Assembly (NCBI GenBank): GCA_032358165.1
Contig: JAALGY010000031.1
Span: 1,426,001 to 1,490,000, forward strand
Reading direction: 5' to 3'
Length of the DNA stretch: 64,000 nt
Source of the DNA: Diplosphaera chodatii
Lineage: Eukaryota; Chlorophyta; Trebouxiophyceae; Prasiolales; Stichococcaceae
Shown here: piece after piece, positions 12,946-25,052 of the stretch
How the letters are laid out: each line of letters opens with the position of its first letter
How positions within the stretch are numbered: position 1 is the stretch's first letter
Program-made: the position numbers and the translations under genes
Notes under the pieces: model-generated
Databases searched by the model: none
Told to the model about the DNA's origin: nothing
Seen by the model: only the letters and a program-made list of their open reading frames with translations

Positions 12946-15900
12946 ATGAACGCAACATGCGGAGAGTCTGTTCGCTTTGCAGGCATTGGGTTCGACCAGC
13001 ATATGGAAGGAGGTGCCCTTGCAGACGAGCTGGCCTGCAGCTCCGATGACGAGGAGTCGGTAGACGTTCTTGTGGGAGGTGACCCGGCCAAGGCACCCAA
13101 TCCCACGGCTTCAAGTACAAATGGCACAGTCGATCCGGCAGACATGTCCACAGCAAATCACGCCGAGGTGGTGAAAGCCACAACACCAGCACTACCAGCA
13201 GCACAGCCTGCGGATGACACGGACACCAATGGCACCGCACCCAAACAGGAGGCAGCAGCGGTGCAGCCCGAGGGCACCGAAGGGTCAGCAGCAGCCGGTA
13301 TCGCGGGCACAACAAGCGAACTGGATGCCGATGCTGGCTCGTCAATGAGCCGCCAGCCTGCACCGGATGCCCCAGAAGCCGCAGCAGACGGGGTTGCGGA
13401 TAAAGTGCATGGTGAACTTGACGTGAGTGCAGCAACACAGCAGCCAGCAGGCCACCAGCTACAAGGCAGCAGCACAACAGAGAGCCAAGCAGCCTCAAGC
13501 CCGACATCAGCAGCCAATGAGTCGTTAGCAGGAACGACCGCCAACAGGCCGCCAGCAGATCAGCCAGCCACCGATGAGCGGCAGGTATCAGCAGCAGACA
13601 CTGGTCAGACGATCGCTGACAGTGGCAGCACAGCCCCTTCAGAGACACGGGACCAGCCACGTGTCAACCCCGAGAGCAAGCACGCAGACAAAGCGGCCAG
13701 GCAACCAGCAGCCCAGGCAACCACGCCTGGTATGCAGACGCTGTCAGCAAAGGGGATGCCTGATGGCTGTGAAGGCTCCCTGCCGCGCACGTCCACACCA
13801 CAGCAGGCAGGCATACATTTATTCAAGACAGGCTCCCCAATTGCATGTAAATGCAGTGTAGTACAGGTCATGAGCAGTAGTGCTATGCGGATCACTGCTG
13901 ACATGGCCGCACATCCAGGTACTGCATGGCTTGCGTGAGCGGGAGTCACAGCCATACCACATGCGACCAGCACTTCCAGAGCGGATCAGCCTTGGTCACC
14001 GCCCCAGGAAGAATCACGTGCAGCAGCAACGACCTGACAGCCCAGTCCGTGACACTAGCAACAGGGATGATGGCGTGTCGGTGGAGCAGCGCGCACAGCA
14101 GAAGCTGCAGGAAGCTCAGCGCCTGCGGGAACTGTGAGTGCATGCAACCTTGTCATGCATGCCTGAAGTCAGAGCTGAGGCGTAGTGGCTTTGATGTTGC
14201 GTCTGCACAGCACTTCCTACACACAGAGCCACGATGTCAGGGGCACTCCTCATCCAAGCGTGCAGGGATCGCCAGAGGCTGCGCGAGCAGATGGAGCGCG
14301 AGCAGGCGGACAGCAAGACGCAGCACGCGGTGGTGGCCCACTGCGCCCTGCGTGCGGGCGCTGCAGGCGGTGCAGAGTGCCAGGCGGGCAGCAGGCAGCG
14401 CAGCATTTGCGGTATACTATACAGCAGCTGGGCGCTAGTGCATGCCATTGACGCAATCATCATACATGCATGCTTGACATGCACGCATGCATGCATGCAT
14501 TGTGAGGGTGCATGAACAAGCTCGGCTGATGAAGGTGGTCTCGTGCACACTTCTGCAGGCAACCAGTCCCATGTGTACTTCGCATGCAGCGAGGGATGTG
14601 AGATGTCATACCACCATCCGGTTTGCTACCACCTCCTGGTGGACACACTGCGCCGTCAGCGTCCTGGCTTCAAGGGCTTCAAGGTACACACTGCAGTATC
14701 AGATACATTGTGCTTAGTCACACCAAGCATGATCAAGGATCAAATCAGGAAAGATAAAGAGTGGAAGTCTGATGATGCTGCGTGTACTCCACAGGGCAAG
14801 AACTCATTGCCATGTCTCACAGACATGTGCTCTGGAATGCTGGTTGAGGCGACACTGCGCAAGGTGACAAGAAGGACAGTGTCACTGTCCAGCACGAGAC
14901 GACAGCACCTGGGTTTTCTCAGGCCGACCATTTGCACACGAGCCAGAGGTCAGGCACACTCTCGACTGAGCTGCAGGTGTCGAGCGATGGCAAAGCTGAG
15001 CCGCCTGTGGCATGGATTCAGCGGCCAAAGAAGGCCGCAATCTCGTTGCAGTCTGTGGTCGAACCTAGGCAGCCTGACAGCAAGCACAACATGATTGCGC
15101 AGAAGTCAGGTGCCTGAGACCACGACTGCTCGTAAATTTGACTTCAAAATGGTGGCTTTTGCTCCGAAGTTGGGTGAGCACCATCTCGATGCCATTTCGG
15201 TAAATGGGGCGCCCCTGTCATGTGCAGGACATCAGCAGTCCAGCGAGCTTCCCGGCGCAGCAGCGGACTCACAGCAGCAGCAGCACGACCAGCATCAGCA
15301 ATCCGTACAGCCTGAGCAGCAGTCAGACACTGCGGAGCAACCAAGTCCCAGGGAGGAACCGGTGCGGACACAGTTGTGTGCATCTGACAGCCAAGGCACA
15401 ACCTGTCGATGCTCAGGCACTCGTCAGATGGTGTGCTGCACGCATATGCGCGTGTGTTTTGTGTTCTGTAGTTGCCCACTCAGAGGCACACATGCATTGG
15501 CGATGGACATGCTGAGTACGATGCAACAAATGTCGATGGTAGCTGGGCCTCGCACATCAGCTGAGCAGCACTGCAGGTGCGTATACCGCTGCCCGAGGAG
15601 CTGGACGCTCGTCTGCGGGAGTACAAGCGGGAGGAGGTGCCGGACCGGCTGGCCGTCCCCCGCCGCAAGCAACACCCCCAGCACCCTGCGCAGCAGGAGA
15701 CCCTTGCGGCTCAGCACGCCCGGGTGCGTGTACGTGCATAGTGGTCTGGCAAAGATAATGGGCCGCGGGCCCCTGACATGTAGGCCAGGCTGCATCTGCC
15801 TGCACACGAGGTGGGGCACGTTGGGTGTGACTGGCCGCAACGGTATCGTGTTATGCAGCAGTGCTGATTGCTGAAGCATAGAAACTGTTATGTTTGCAGC

Positions 15901-18900
15901 TGGAGCGCAAGAAAAAGGTGGTGATGCACATGCGTCTCGACCAGTTTGTGGGCGAGCAGCTCAGCGAGGGTGGCAGCCTGGACAGCCACCAGCAGCACAG
16001 CACCTGGGGTCGGCATGATGTGCGTGCACAGCACCAGGTGCAGGTCACCCTTACACAGTACCATGTGACAGCTCTCAGATGTGGAGCCCTTCTGTACGAT
16101 GACAATGAGTTTCAGCGAAGACAGTGGACAAGTATTCATGGTTCAATGCAGATGACGCATTGTGCTCTTGCAGGACGACGGCTTTCTGCCGCCAGCTTCA
16201 TCTGGGAACGGTGCGGCGTTGGCGACCGCAGCGTTCCCCTCCCTGCAGCAGGCCCTTCAGGGCGGGGCAGAAGCCAGTGAATCGGCCATGGTCGTGCTGG
16301 CAGCACTGCGGCAGATGCAGCAGGGTGAGGAGCTACCCTGTCAGGTGGAGTTCACGCCAGCAGTGCGCATGGTTCAGATCCAGCGCATGTGGACATGTGG
16401 GGTTTTTCCTGAGAGTCTGCACCATTGTCAGTGCAGACCAACGATGGGGCATGCCGACGGACATCCTCCTTCTGGAGTGCATCGATGTGACTGGCGTGGC
16501 CGAGGAGATGGGGTGTGCAGACGCCGATGCAGCCCTGGAGGACCAGCTGCATGCGGTGCGAGCAGAGCGTCTGCCTACGTTTGCTGATCCAGGCAGCATC
16601 GTGAGTATAGTATGCCCTTCAAGGCCTTGCAAGGATAAAACCTGACACTGTTCTTAGGTGTTCGACATGTACGGGGACATCCAGCGCCTCCGCACCTTCC
16701 CCGACCAGGAAGCTGCTGCCATACAGTTCAGCGATGCCAGCGCTGCTGCTCGGGTGCGCTGTCACGCTTATGCGCAGCCTGGCACTCAGCACAGATGGTA
16801 CATCTTCCCCACTTGGCTAACATTGTATATGGAAGAGGAGCACATCATGCTGGCGCCCCAACAATGGTATCACATCCGCACCGAACTGAAGGCAGATTGG
16901 GCGGTTGGCGCTGCAGGCCAAGGTGCATGAGGACGGGCGCCAGATGGGGCGCAAACCCATGCGCACCTCGCACCTCACGCGCTTCCCAACTGACTCGGCC
17001 ATCGACGAGGTCATCCGAGCGCAGCTGGAGGTGGAGGAGGGGGCGCGGTCCGAGGCGCAGCACGTCAACGGCCACCTGCCCTCCCGTGCGTGTGCTGCCG
17101 GCGATTGGTCAACCCGCTGCTGAACATGCCAACGATCAACCATTGCCTTGTGGTGTCGTGTTTGTCACCTGCAGTTCCTGAACCTCCAAGGACGTCAGTC
17201 ACACGTCAATCGCACAAAGCATGCCGAGTACCATGGGCAATTGTTCCCTTGCTGTGCAGGTGGGCAGCGTGCCCCCGCCTGGGACATCGGGTCGGACCTG
17301 AGCCACCACAGCAGCCATGACCCTGCTGCAGCGGCCCATGGTCATGCCAGCAGTACTCATGGTGAGATATGCTCGACACCGACAGCTGGCCCTGCCATCT
17401 GCTACTTGAGGCAACTGCAAGGTTGGTGTTTCGCTGCTTGCGCTCCGACCTTGGGATGTATGCTGCACAAGGTACTGAGCCTTCTCAGGGTCCACCCGGC
17501 CTCTGAGACAGATCGTCATCCTTGCGCAGGCAGCCTGGATGCGCAGGCGCCAGAGTTCCAGCCGCGCACCCCCCTCAGCGCCGTCGTCAACGCACCGGAG
17601 TTTGTGCCGGGCGCCACCTGGCAGTCTGGATCCCTGGGCTCTGCTGGTGGGCTTGGCCGCCTCACCTCTCACGGCAGCGGTGCAAGCGTGCCAAAGGCCG
17701 AGCCAGGCCAGCGTGAGGAGGATCCCCTGGCGCTGGTGGCGCAGTTGGAGCGTGACGAGGAGATGGCGCGCGCCCTGGCAGCAGAGAACTCCGCCCTCGC
17801 CCGCCAGATGCAGGTGCAGTTGCCGGCATGCAGCAAGGTTCGTTGCTGGAACAACTCGTACCTGCACCATCTTCTCACCATGTCGAGCTAGCATCCGGCA
17901 GATCTGGGCGCTCATGCAGCAGGCCAGTGGACCCTCTGGCAGTGGGACCCAGCGACCGTCAAAGCTCCTCGATCCACACTGACACCTGTCAGGTTGTTGC
18001 ATTGGCGTAGGAGGACGAGCGCCTTGCACGTGAGATGGCGGGTGAGGGCAGTGGGCTGGTGTCGTCACGCCCCACACTGCCGGCTCGCAGCGAGACCTGG
18101 GCGGCGGAACAGCAGCCGCCAGCTCCATTGGACTTCAGCCTCCAGCAGCAGGTGTCGCCGCAGCAGCCGAACGACCCCGACTCACCGGTGGGTGCCCGCA
18201 GGGTGTGGCAGGATTTGCCATTCGTAGCGAGTCCAGTCTGCAAACCCCATACTGTGATGCGTTTGCATCTCAGCAGCGACATCGGCTTTGTCGCAGGTGG
18301 GCCCAGATGTGTGGGGTCACGAGGACGATGCTGTCGGGCCACCCGCCGGCCTGCAGCCAGACGCCGCATTCATGGATGCCTGGGGCGACAGCGGCAGTGA
18401 GCCGCAAGCAGACAGCGGCGCCCCCAATGTGTGGGCCGCCTCGCCAGCAGCAGGTCCGGCAAGTGATGCAGCACGCGGCTGGAGCAGCCCCGCCGCCGCA
18501 CAGCCTGCAGACACCACCCAGCCTCCTAACAGTGGCTCCATTGGAGGGGAGGACCTCCGCTTTCAGCCAGTGCCGGCCCAGGTGACAAATAGTAGCTTTT
18601 AAAGGGGGTAGTGAAATTGGTCAGGCATCTGCATGTGCGCGCACGAGAAGGAGTTTCAACATGGCATCTCCATGTGTACACCATGGGAATGGCTGCGGGT
18701 TGACAGATGTGTTCTTGGGACGCAGGAGGAGGATGTTGATGACGATGACCCCTTCGGCTGGATGATGGACTCTGGCTGCTCCACGGCAGGTGGAAGTGCG
18801 ACTGAGGGCGCTGCTGCGCCTCTACACACCGCTGACGCTGCCACCACCAAGCCCAGGGTCTACAATCCAACCAACACTGGCACAGTCCTGGCGCCTTCAA

Positions 18901-18908
18901 TGGCGTAG
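12946..18908 (+). CDS. Large scaffold protein: coiled coil, Cys/His cluster, RRM-like segment, two PAM2 motifs, W-rich tail
   Basis: Not assigned to a known family. The spliced product is about 1190-1205 residues. It has an acidic, Ala/Gln-rich N-terminus, a basic coiled coil (QRAQQKLQEAQRLREL, RLREQMEREQ), a Cys/His cluster (YFACSEGCEMSYHHPVCYH plus CLTDMC), an RRM-like segment (VFDMYGDIQRLRTF, AAAIQFSDASAAAR), two PAM2-like motifs (LDAQAPEFQP; VVNAPEFVP) and a low-complexity tail with isolated Trp (DVWGHED, DAWGDSG, NVWAAS, RGWSSP, FGWMMD). PAM2 binds the MLLE domain of poly(A)-binding protein. Exons: 12946-13809 or -13866, 13919-14133, 14266-14411, 14559-14683, 14795-14863, 14977-15109, 15228-15361, 15577-15723, 15900-16019, 16174-16324, 16437-16600, 16658-16753, 16917-17085, 17260-17361, 17530-17813, 18011-18187, 18297-18581, 18726-18908. 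Phases agree throughout. The first exon is uncertain. Confidence 0.7.
14485..14500. repeat. GCAT tetranucleotide repeat
   Basis: Four tandem GCAT units lie inside an intron of the PAM2 protein gene, within a wider stretch rich in CATGCA. This is a simple microsatellite. Confidence 0.7.
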
Positions 18909-19286
18909 CTATGCTAGCTCCAGCGACAGCCGCTTGGAAGAGCAGGTGTCACGTGCCACCTGTGCACGGGTAGCTCGAACGCCGCAAAACCGGGTGCATC
19001 CGCAGCATGTTTCTAATATTGATTGCACATCGTGTGCTTGCAGGAGTGGGGTGTGTCATGCATGATGTCAGATAGAGTGCAATCTCGGAGGTTGCTTGTG
19101 TGCTACGTTCGTGCTTGTTTTCGTTCAGATTTTTGCATATATGTTCATGCAGATGTAGGCTGCAGTGTCTAAGAGCGTAGGGTAGGAGTCGGGCGGCACG
19201 ACAGTGTGCAGGCGTTCAGCGTCTTTAGGTCAACCGTGCACATCTAGTAGCTGTTGAAGTGGCAGTGTCCAGCGTCTGAGACGTTA
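18909..19286. other. Convergent intergenic region
   Basis: This lies between the stop of the (+) PAM2 gene and the stop of the (-) ferredoxin-like gene. I see nothing beyond expected 3'UTRs, and no clear TGTAA was found on either strand. Confidence 0.5.
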
Positions 19287-20239
19287 CTACATGTCAAAAC
19301 CGTCAGCACCCCATATGCCATCATCCATCGCGTCCAATTGCAGCCGTTGGTACCCAGGCGGCACCGCTGCAACACGATATCAGCTTAACCTCAGCTGTGG
19401 CTGCACTGAACTCGAACAGCGGAAGCACCAGCTGGAGCAGTTGTTAATATACAGCCAGGTGCGAAAACTAGGAGCCCACCGGCGATGCAGGTCCTGGCAA
19501 TCGATGTACCTCCCTCCTCTCCAGCCTCATCCCACTTGCGCACCTCCATCTGCGATCGCAGCCGCATCAGATTATGTCCAAGCAGTCGAAGACATGTATC
19601 CAACCATAAGACCTACCACACAGCATTGCAGTCATTATTGGATACTGGCAGGCAGCATGCACCCAGTCCGTTTACTTCACAGGTGCCGCAGGAGCCGGAG
19701 TTGCATGAGGTTGGAATCACAATTCCTGCCTTGCTGGCAACCTGCGAGCAATGACGACGAAGCATCAGAATGCACACTGTCGGCTGAAGTTGTTGGCATC
19801 TCACATACGCAAGCCGGTGTTGAAGGGACGTCTTCAAGACAGGTCATCACGGCATACATTCATGGGTGCAACCGCACTGCACATCACGCACCGCCCAAAG
19901 GTTCTCGCCAGGCTCTGCTGTGGTGTACACGCCCTCATTGCCGAAGTACACAGTCACCGTCGTCTGCTGCGACCCTGATGCGGACGCTTCGTCAGGTGGT
20001 GACCTGCTAGGCTGTCGCTCAACGCTGGTGCACTTGCTCACATGCGCAGCACGGGTGGAGAGCAGCAAGAACGCTCCGGCGCTACACCAGCGGCGGTGCC
20101 GATTGGTCGCTGAGTTTGCGCGGAGCACAAGCTGCTGAGCATTCGTGTGTCGACTTGCAAAGCTGTGGGCAGCTGCTGGGAGCAAGGCAAGCTGATGCTG
20201 GCAGCGGCACAGCGGCAGTCGCGTGCACACTGTGTTCAT
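19287..20239 (-). CDS. Plastid-targeted 2Fe-2S ferredoxin-like protein
   Basis: The predicted product is 187 residues. About 90 N-terminal residues are rich in Arg, Ser and Ala and look like a transit peptide. A ferredoxin fold follows: TTVTVYFGNEGVYTTAEPG, then CNSGSCGTC (C-x4-C-x2-C, three cluster ligands), and ARTCIAA supplies the fourth Cys. The tail VPPGYQRLQL...DDGIWGADGFDM recalls plant ferredoxin-like proteins distinct from photosynthetic PetF. Exons on the minus strand: 20239-19892, 19741-19676, 19549-19480, 19366-19287, with phase kept at each junction. An electron-transfer role is inferred from the intact cluster ligands; the partner is unknown. It is divergent from the next (+) gene across about 300 nt. 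Confidence 0.85.
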
Positions 20240-20540
20240 TCACCGCCTTCGGAGCACGGCAGCCGCTCTCGATACCACAATGCTACAGCTGCGTCAAGGT
20301 GCTTCCCTGTGTAACGACAAAGGGGTGCCTCACGAAGGTGATCTCGCATGCGCAGGGGATCAGCACGTGACTGCAGGGGCACGTGCAAACCAGTGAAACA
20401 GAGCTGCGCTCATTGCATTCGCCAACGCACGTAATCCAATTGCTGGCATAGTATCATGTAGTGAAGTATTAAGCGAACCGCTCTCTGCGATAGTGCTGCA
20501 GCTTCAACTGCAGGGTTTGAAATCAGAGGCTGTGCACAGG

Positions 20541-21890
20541 ATGCAAGACAGCAGCACAGTCCAAGGTGCTGTGGCAGGGCGTCTGCGAGAGGGCAATGGC
20601 GGCGCGACGCAATCCTTTGCGCTGGATAGCTCGAGCCTTGACCCGTACCTGCACGATCAGGCTCGGTGGGTTGGAGACAGAAGTCGAGACGACGCTGAAA
20701 GCGTTTCGACGCACACATCAGCCAGCACATGGACGAAGTTCCTGCAGCAATACTCACTCAACTACGAGCCAGACTACTGCCTGAAGGTCAGGAAGAGGTG
20801 GGATCGCGCTGCAGCATGTTTTGCTGCATGTCACTTTCGTATTGTCCAGCGTGCACTGCACAGCTCGCATGACTGGCCTTTCACAGCGATGAAACATGCC
20901 TGCTGCACCGACGCAAAGCTCTCATGGTACCGCAGCGTTGAGTCTGCTAAGCTGGGGGTCAACGTGCTGTGGCCATTCGACGACCGGGACCAGCCGCAGC
21001 TGTCGCTCATCGTGCGCCTTTCCCTGCATCTCTGGATGCTGTGCAGGCGTCTTCGGCGCGGTGTCAACTCCATCGCATCCTGCAACGATTGCATCTGCCT
21101 GTCTGCTTGTCGTGATGCCGAAGCCATGATGCATGCCGCGCCGAGGTGATGGCAGTGCTGTCCGCACACGCAGGTCAAGCCCAGGGGGCGGGCGGGCGAG
21201 TGGCTCCACAGGCTGACGCTCGGCCCCGAGGAGGGCGGCCGCCTGCAGCTGCTGACGCCGAAGCTGCGCCTGAGCATTCTGCGCGTGCAGCTGGCTCTGC
21301 AGGCCAGCCGTCAGCACGGCGTGCAGTTCAACTACAGGTGGGGCTGGCTGGGAGGTGTCATGTTTGATGGCCAGCGTGGTGGTGACACGGTCGTGGTGCA
21401 CAACATTGCATACGATGGTGTTTTAGAAGCAGGTATGCAAACAGGCTGCATTTGCTGGCTGCAGGGCAACGACAAAATTTGGCAGCGTGGGCAAGAGCCA
21501 AGTTTACAAGAAGCAGGTGCGTTTCAGGGCTGCTGCTGGACTCATGCAAGGCATGGCGTGGCATTGCATGCATTCAGACAGCAACAATGGCTCCTTGCAT
21601 CAGCCTGTGTTGTCATCCCTGCAGCTTTCGCTCCCATGGCTGTCACAGCGCGGCATCAGCTTTGGCGTGCGGCCGCATGTCAAGGTCAACATGTTCTTGC
21701 CAGAGGTCACAGGGTGCGCACTCCGCTGGCTTCAGTGCCGAGTTTGTGGATTGACCTTCTACTGCTCGTGCTGTACCAGCTGCGCGCCCAATGTCCATGT
21801 CGACACCATTTCCATTATTGACGACGTGAAGCTGCTTGATACATCACCTGCATTGATGACCTGCAGGTCATTCGGCTCAGAGGGCCGTGA
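20541..21890 (+). CDS. Hypothetical protein with beta-strand-like C-terminal half
   Basis: I do not recognise this gene. The model gives about 212 residues. A polar N-terminus precedes alternating hydrophobic/polar segments (YCLKLSWYRSVESAKLGVNV, QPQLSLIVKP, HGVQFNYSVGKSQVYKKQ, ISFGVRPHVKVNMFLPEVI), a pattern seen in outer-membrane beta-barrels or other beta-rich folds. Exons: 20541-20786, 20919-21011, 21174-21337, 21486-21516, 21625-21705, 21867-21890; phases agree. The weak points are the acceptor AAG at 20918 and the choice of ATG at 20541. A chloroplast or mitochondrial outer-envelope location would fit but is only a guess. Confidence 0.5.
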
Positions 21891-22402
21891 CCGTGATGTG
21901 GAGCAGGGGTACTGCCACATACATGTGCCACGAGTACACTTCCGTTGGGACTTGGACGGTTGTCGGCCTGCCGGCAGGATGCTGCTGCCTACCAAGATTG
22001 CTGAGGAAGCGGCAGGGGATGCGCTGTGCATCGACAATATGGTTCCGTGATGAGGGTCCGAACACAGTGCCGGACTTGGACCATGATATTGTAACGGTGG
22101 CAGTGCGAGAGTTGCAGGTGGACAGAGTATGTATCGTGACACCACAATGCAGTTGCAAGGAGGATGCAGACCCTGAAATGAGGCAAAACAGTGCAGCAGC
22201 GCTCAGCCACTGCCTGATGCATAAGCGCATATCTGCTGCTGTCAACGACACTGCTGTCGACCCTTGCGCCGCGCTTGCTGCTGAAGCCACCAACATATCG
22301 TGAAAAGGGTGCAGAGCTATGGCATTATGGCTTTGAGTCATGCCCACGGCCGCATAAGTTCCCTGCATACGTATGCACTCCGTGTGCGCCAGACAGCACT
22401 CT
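21891..22402. other. Convergent intergenic region
   Basis: This 3' region is shared by the beta-rich protein gene (+) and RNPS1 (-). A long minus-strand open frame crosses it and runs into RNPS1 out of frame. No feature is supported. Confidence 0.5.
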
Positions 22403-24409
22403 TCACGATGAGGACGAGCCGCTGCTGCTGCTGCTGCCCGACGTTGTGCTGCCGGAGCCGCTGCTGCTGCCGCTGGAGCTGCTGCTGGAGCTGCGGCCGC
22501 GGATGCGGCCCTTCTTCTCCTGCGCATGCCACCCATTGTTGACACCTCGACTTCGCGGGCAGGAGTCAATTGCCCTGCGTTCCCTGCTGATGGATGGCAT
22601 GTCGCTTGCGCAAACAGGTGCTGGCCTGCCGTGCGTGTCGCGCCCGTGGCGCACCGGGGTGGGTGACCGCCTGCGGCGGGGCGGCGTGGGGGAGCGCCCC
22701 CTCGAGCGGCCGCCGCCGCTGCCGCGCGGCGGCGGGGAGCTGCGCCTGCTGCGCTCGGCGCTGCGGCGTCTCGGCGGGGGCGGCGTCCTGGAGTCGGCCA
22801 CCAGCCCGCATGCACATCGTCAGTGGTGCTCAACGAGCAGCCGTGCACCAGGGTCGCATCCAGTCAGGTCAACACCTCGTGTTGACGCTGTCCCCCGAGG
22901 CCCAGGTCAGTGAGCAGCATGATGCCGCGTGACCGCCAGGCCAACCGGGGCGCACCTGCGCCGCGGGCTGCCGGGCCGCCTCCTGGGGCTGGGCGAGCGG
23001 CGGCGCCGGTCCCGGTCCCTGTCGGCGGTGCGCCGCGCATCGCGGCTGCGGTCATCCCGGCCGCGGTCGTCCCGCCTGCGTAGGGAGGCGCCAACTCGAC
23101 TCTCACAATGTTGAACCAATGCTGCAAGCAATAGGTGAACTGTGCCAGGGACCATGCACGGGAAATGCGCAGGATGTCGTCAAGCTCAGGCAGTCACAGC
23201 CCGCAGGCGTGCAAGACCAGGCACCACAGCGCATATGGCTTCGGCATGTGCAGGGCACGAGCTGTACTGACCGATCTGATCCACGGCTGCGCACGTCCCG
23301 GTCGCCGCGGCGGGGCTCGCGGTCACGGCCGTCGCGGGGCGCGTCCCGGGAGGAGCGCGGCGGCGGCGACGGCAGCCGCTGCCGCTTGGCGGGCGGCGGC
23401 GGCAGCGGCGACGGCGAGCGGTGCTTCGGCGCCATGACGAAGGCCACGCTGCGCATCGACATGGCAGTGGCAGAGTGGGCTACTGGCAGCGGGGCGGGCC
23501 AGGATGCAGCGTACGTTTGCGGCCACTGCTGGGCACACGTAGCACTGTGCAGAGGGTGGCACGGGAATGAGGCGTACGTAATCACATTGCCGTCCAGCTG
23601 GCCTCCATGCATGTTGTTTTTTGCCTCCTCTGCGCCAGTGGCTTCCTCGTACTCCACATACGCGAACCCGCGCGACAGCCCCACCTGCGATGCACGAGTG
23701 CTTGTTCTTGTTGTGCTTGCAAGCACGCTCCGACCAGAGCTGGTGTTGCGATGGTCCTGAACCTCCTCAGTGCGGTTGCTGTCCATGTGGACCCTCAGCA
23801 ACCAACCTCGTGCCACATCGCACAGCGCACCGTGCGGTCCATGGCCAGCTCCACGCTCTTGAGCTTGCCAAATGTGGCAAAGATCTCCCGCATGTGCTCC
23901 TGGGTGACGTTGCGCGTCAGCTTGCCCACGTGCAGCTTGGTGCTGCTCACATCCGCCGCCCGCCCGCTGTCCTTGGCCGCCGGCTTGGCGGCGGCGCCAT
24001 TCTGTGCCTCCGAAGGTGCCGCCGAGGCCTTTGCGTCCGTGGACGCCTTCGCTGCCGGCTCCTTGCCCTTGGCGTCGTCCTTTTCTATGTCGTTGCTGCT
24101 CTTCTTCGTTGGGGGCGGAGGCCCGGAGCTATGACAAACACCAGTTGCAAGGTGAGGAGGGCGTCCAGCGGCCATGCCGTGCCCGTGAGGCGTGGTGGAG
24201 CAGCAAAGCCGCACGTGCAATGCCAGCTTCGCCCTGCAACTGCATGCAGCATGCGGCGATGTCAGTCGAATGGACGCTCCAATGCCTGCAGGGTCATCCT
24301 ACCCTGAGGATGTGCCAGAGCTAGATGACGAGCCGGAGCCGCTCCCGCTGCTGCTTGAGCCCGAGCCGGAGCTGCTTGACGAGGGCGACGCTGCTTTGTC
24401 GCGCGCCAT
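22403..24409 (-). CDS. RNPS1: RNPS1/SR45-type splicing activator (RRM with RS/RGS tail)
   Basis: In animals and plants this nuclear factor belongs to the ASAP/PSAP complex, associates with the exon junction complex and promotes splicing. The 352-residue product starts with a Ser/Gly tract, then an acidic/Ala linker, then one RRM: TKLHVGKLTRNVTQEHM (RNP2), SRGFAYVEYEE (RNP1), NNMHGGQLDGNVITVA. The C-terminal half is a Pro/Arg/Ser region (KHRSPSPLPPPPAKRQR, RDRDRRRRSPSPRRR) ending in a poly-Ser/Gly tail. Minus-strand exons: 24409-24303, 24128-23831, 23684-23578, 23448-23272, 23075-22956, 22787-22655, 22519-22403; all phases agree. It is head to head with PRP38, so the two may share a promoter. 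Confidence 0.93.
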
Positions 24410-25052
24410 TGCAGCCGGCGGTAAGTTCTAAGGCAGTGGACGGCCCTGCTGCCTGGCCACCAGTCACTCGCTGATCCTCACCTCGTGCTGCAAGCAGCAA
24501 AGGCGGCCTGATCTTTCAACTGCCCAGGAATTCATATGCACGTTCGTCCAGTAACCGCAAAGACTTGTGTGACATGCCTGATGCAGCACCGTTGCCTGCA
24601 GGAACTTCATTCAAGCCCATCAGCACACCGTTCACTTGCAGGCGTGGTCTTGGCCCCACCTGCAGCCGACAGCCGGTGGCAACGGGCTTCAGTTGTCTCG
24701 TGTGATCTGTAAGGACTAAATCATGGACATTTGCACGCTGGCAGCAGCCCAGCACTGACTCCGCAACACAGGTCTCCAGCACACCGGTTTGGCAGTCCCA
24801 GGAGTGCAGCAGTTTGAGCAGTGCAGGCTCGCACAGTGCAGAATGCTAAGCTGTTGTTGACCTGCATATCGTTACGTCGCATGTCATCTGTTTGTACCCG
24901 GCGTTGAGCCCTGCTTGCAGCACAGCCTGCCTTGGGCAGGGCTGCATGCAGCACATGCGGGCGCATGGCACAGTAGTGTGCGACCCGAGTACGCTGCTGA
25001 CAGGCCTTTGACAAGCTCACACTCAGTCCAGCAAGGACACTGAGCAGCGGTC
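24410..25052. promoter_or_regulatory. Candidate bidirectional promoter, RNPS1 / PRP38
   Basis: 643 nt separate the start codons of two divergently transcribed splicing-factor genes. No gene is visible within. The span must hold both promoters and 5'UTRs. I identified no specific element. Confidence 0.55.

Noticed and set aside
12965..12990. tRNA-like T-loop string GGTTCGACC
   Set aside because: No surrounding cloverleaf; it lies in the first exon of a coding gene.
13810..13918. Sixth GC-AG intron in the PAM2 protein gene
   Set aside because: A GT donor at 13867 gives an equally in-phase 52-nt intron, so the GC donor is not required. Kept only as a possibility.
21877..22848. 323-codon minus-strand frame overlapping the RNPS1 3' exons
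   Set aside because: Out of frame with RNPS1 exons, which carry the RRM/RS sequence in correct phase.
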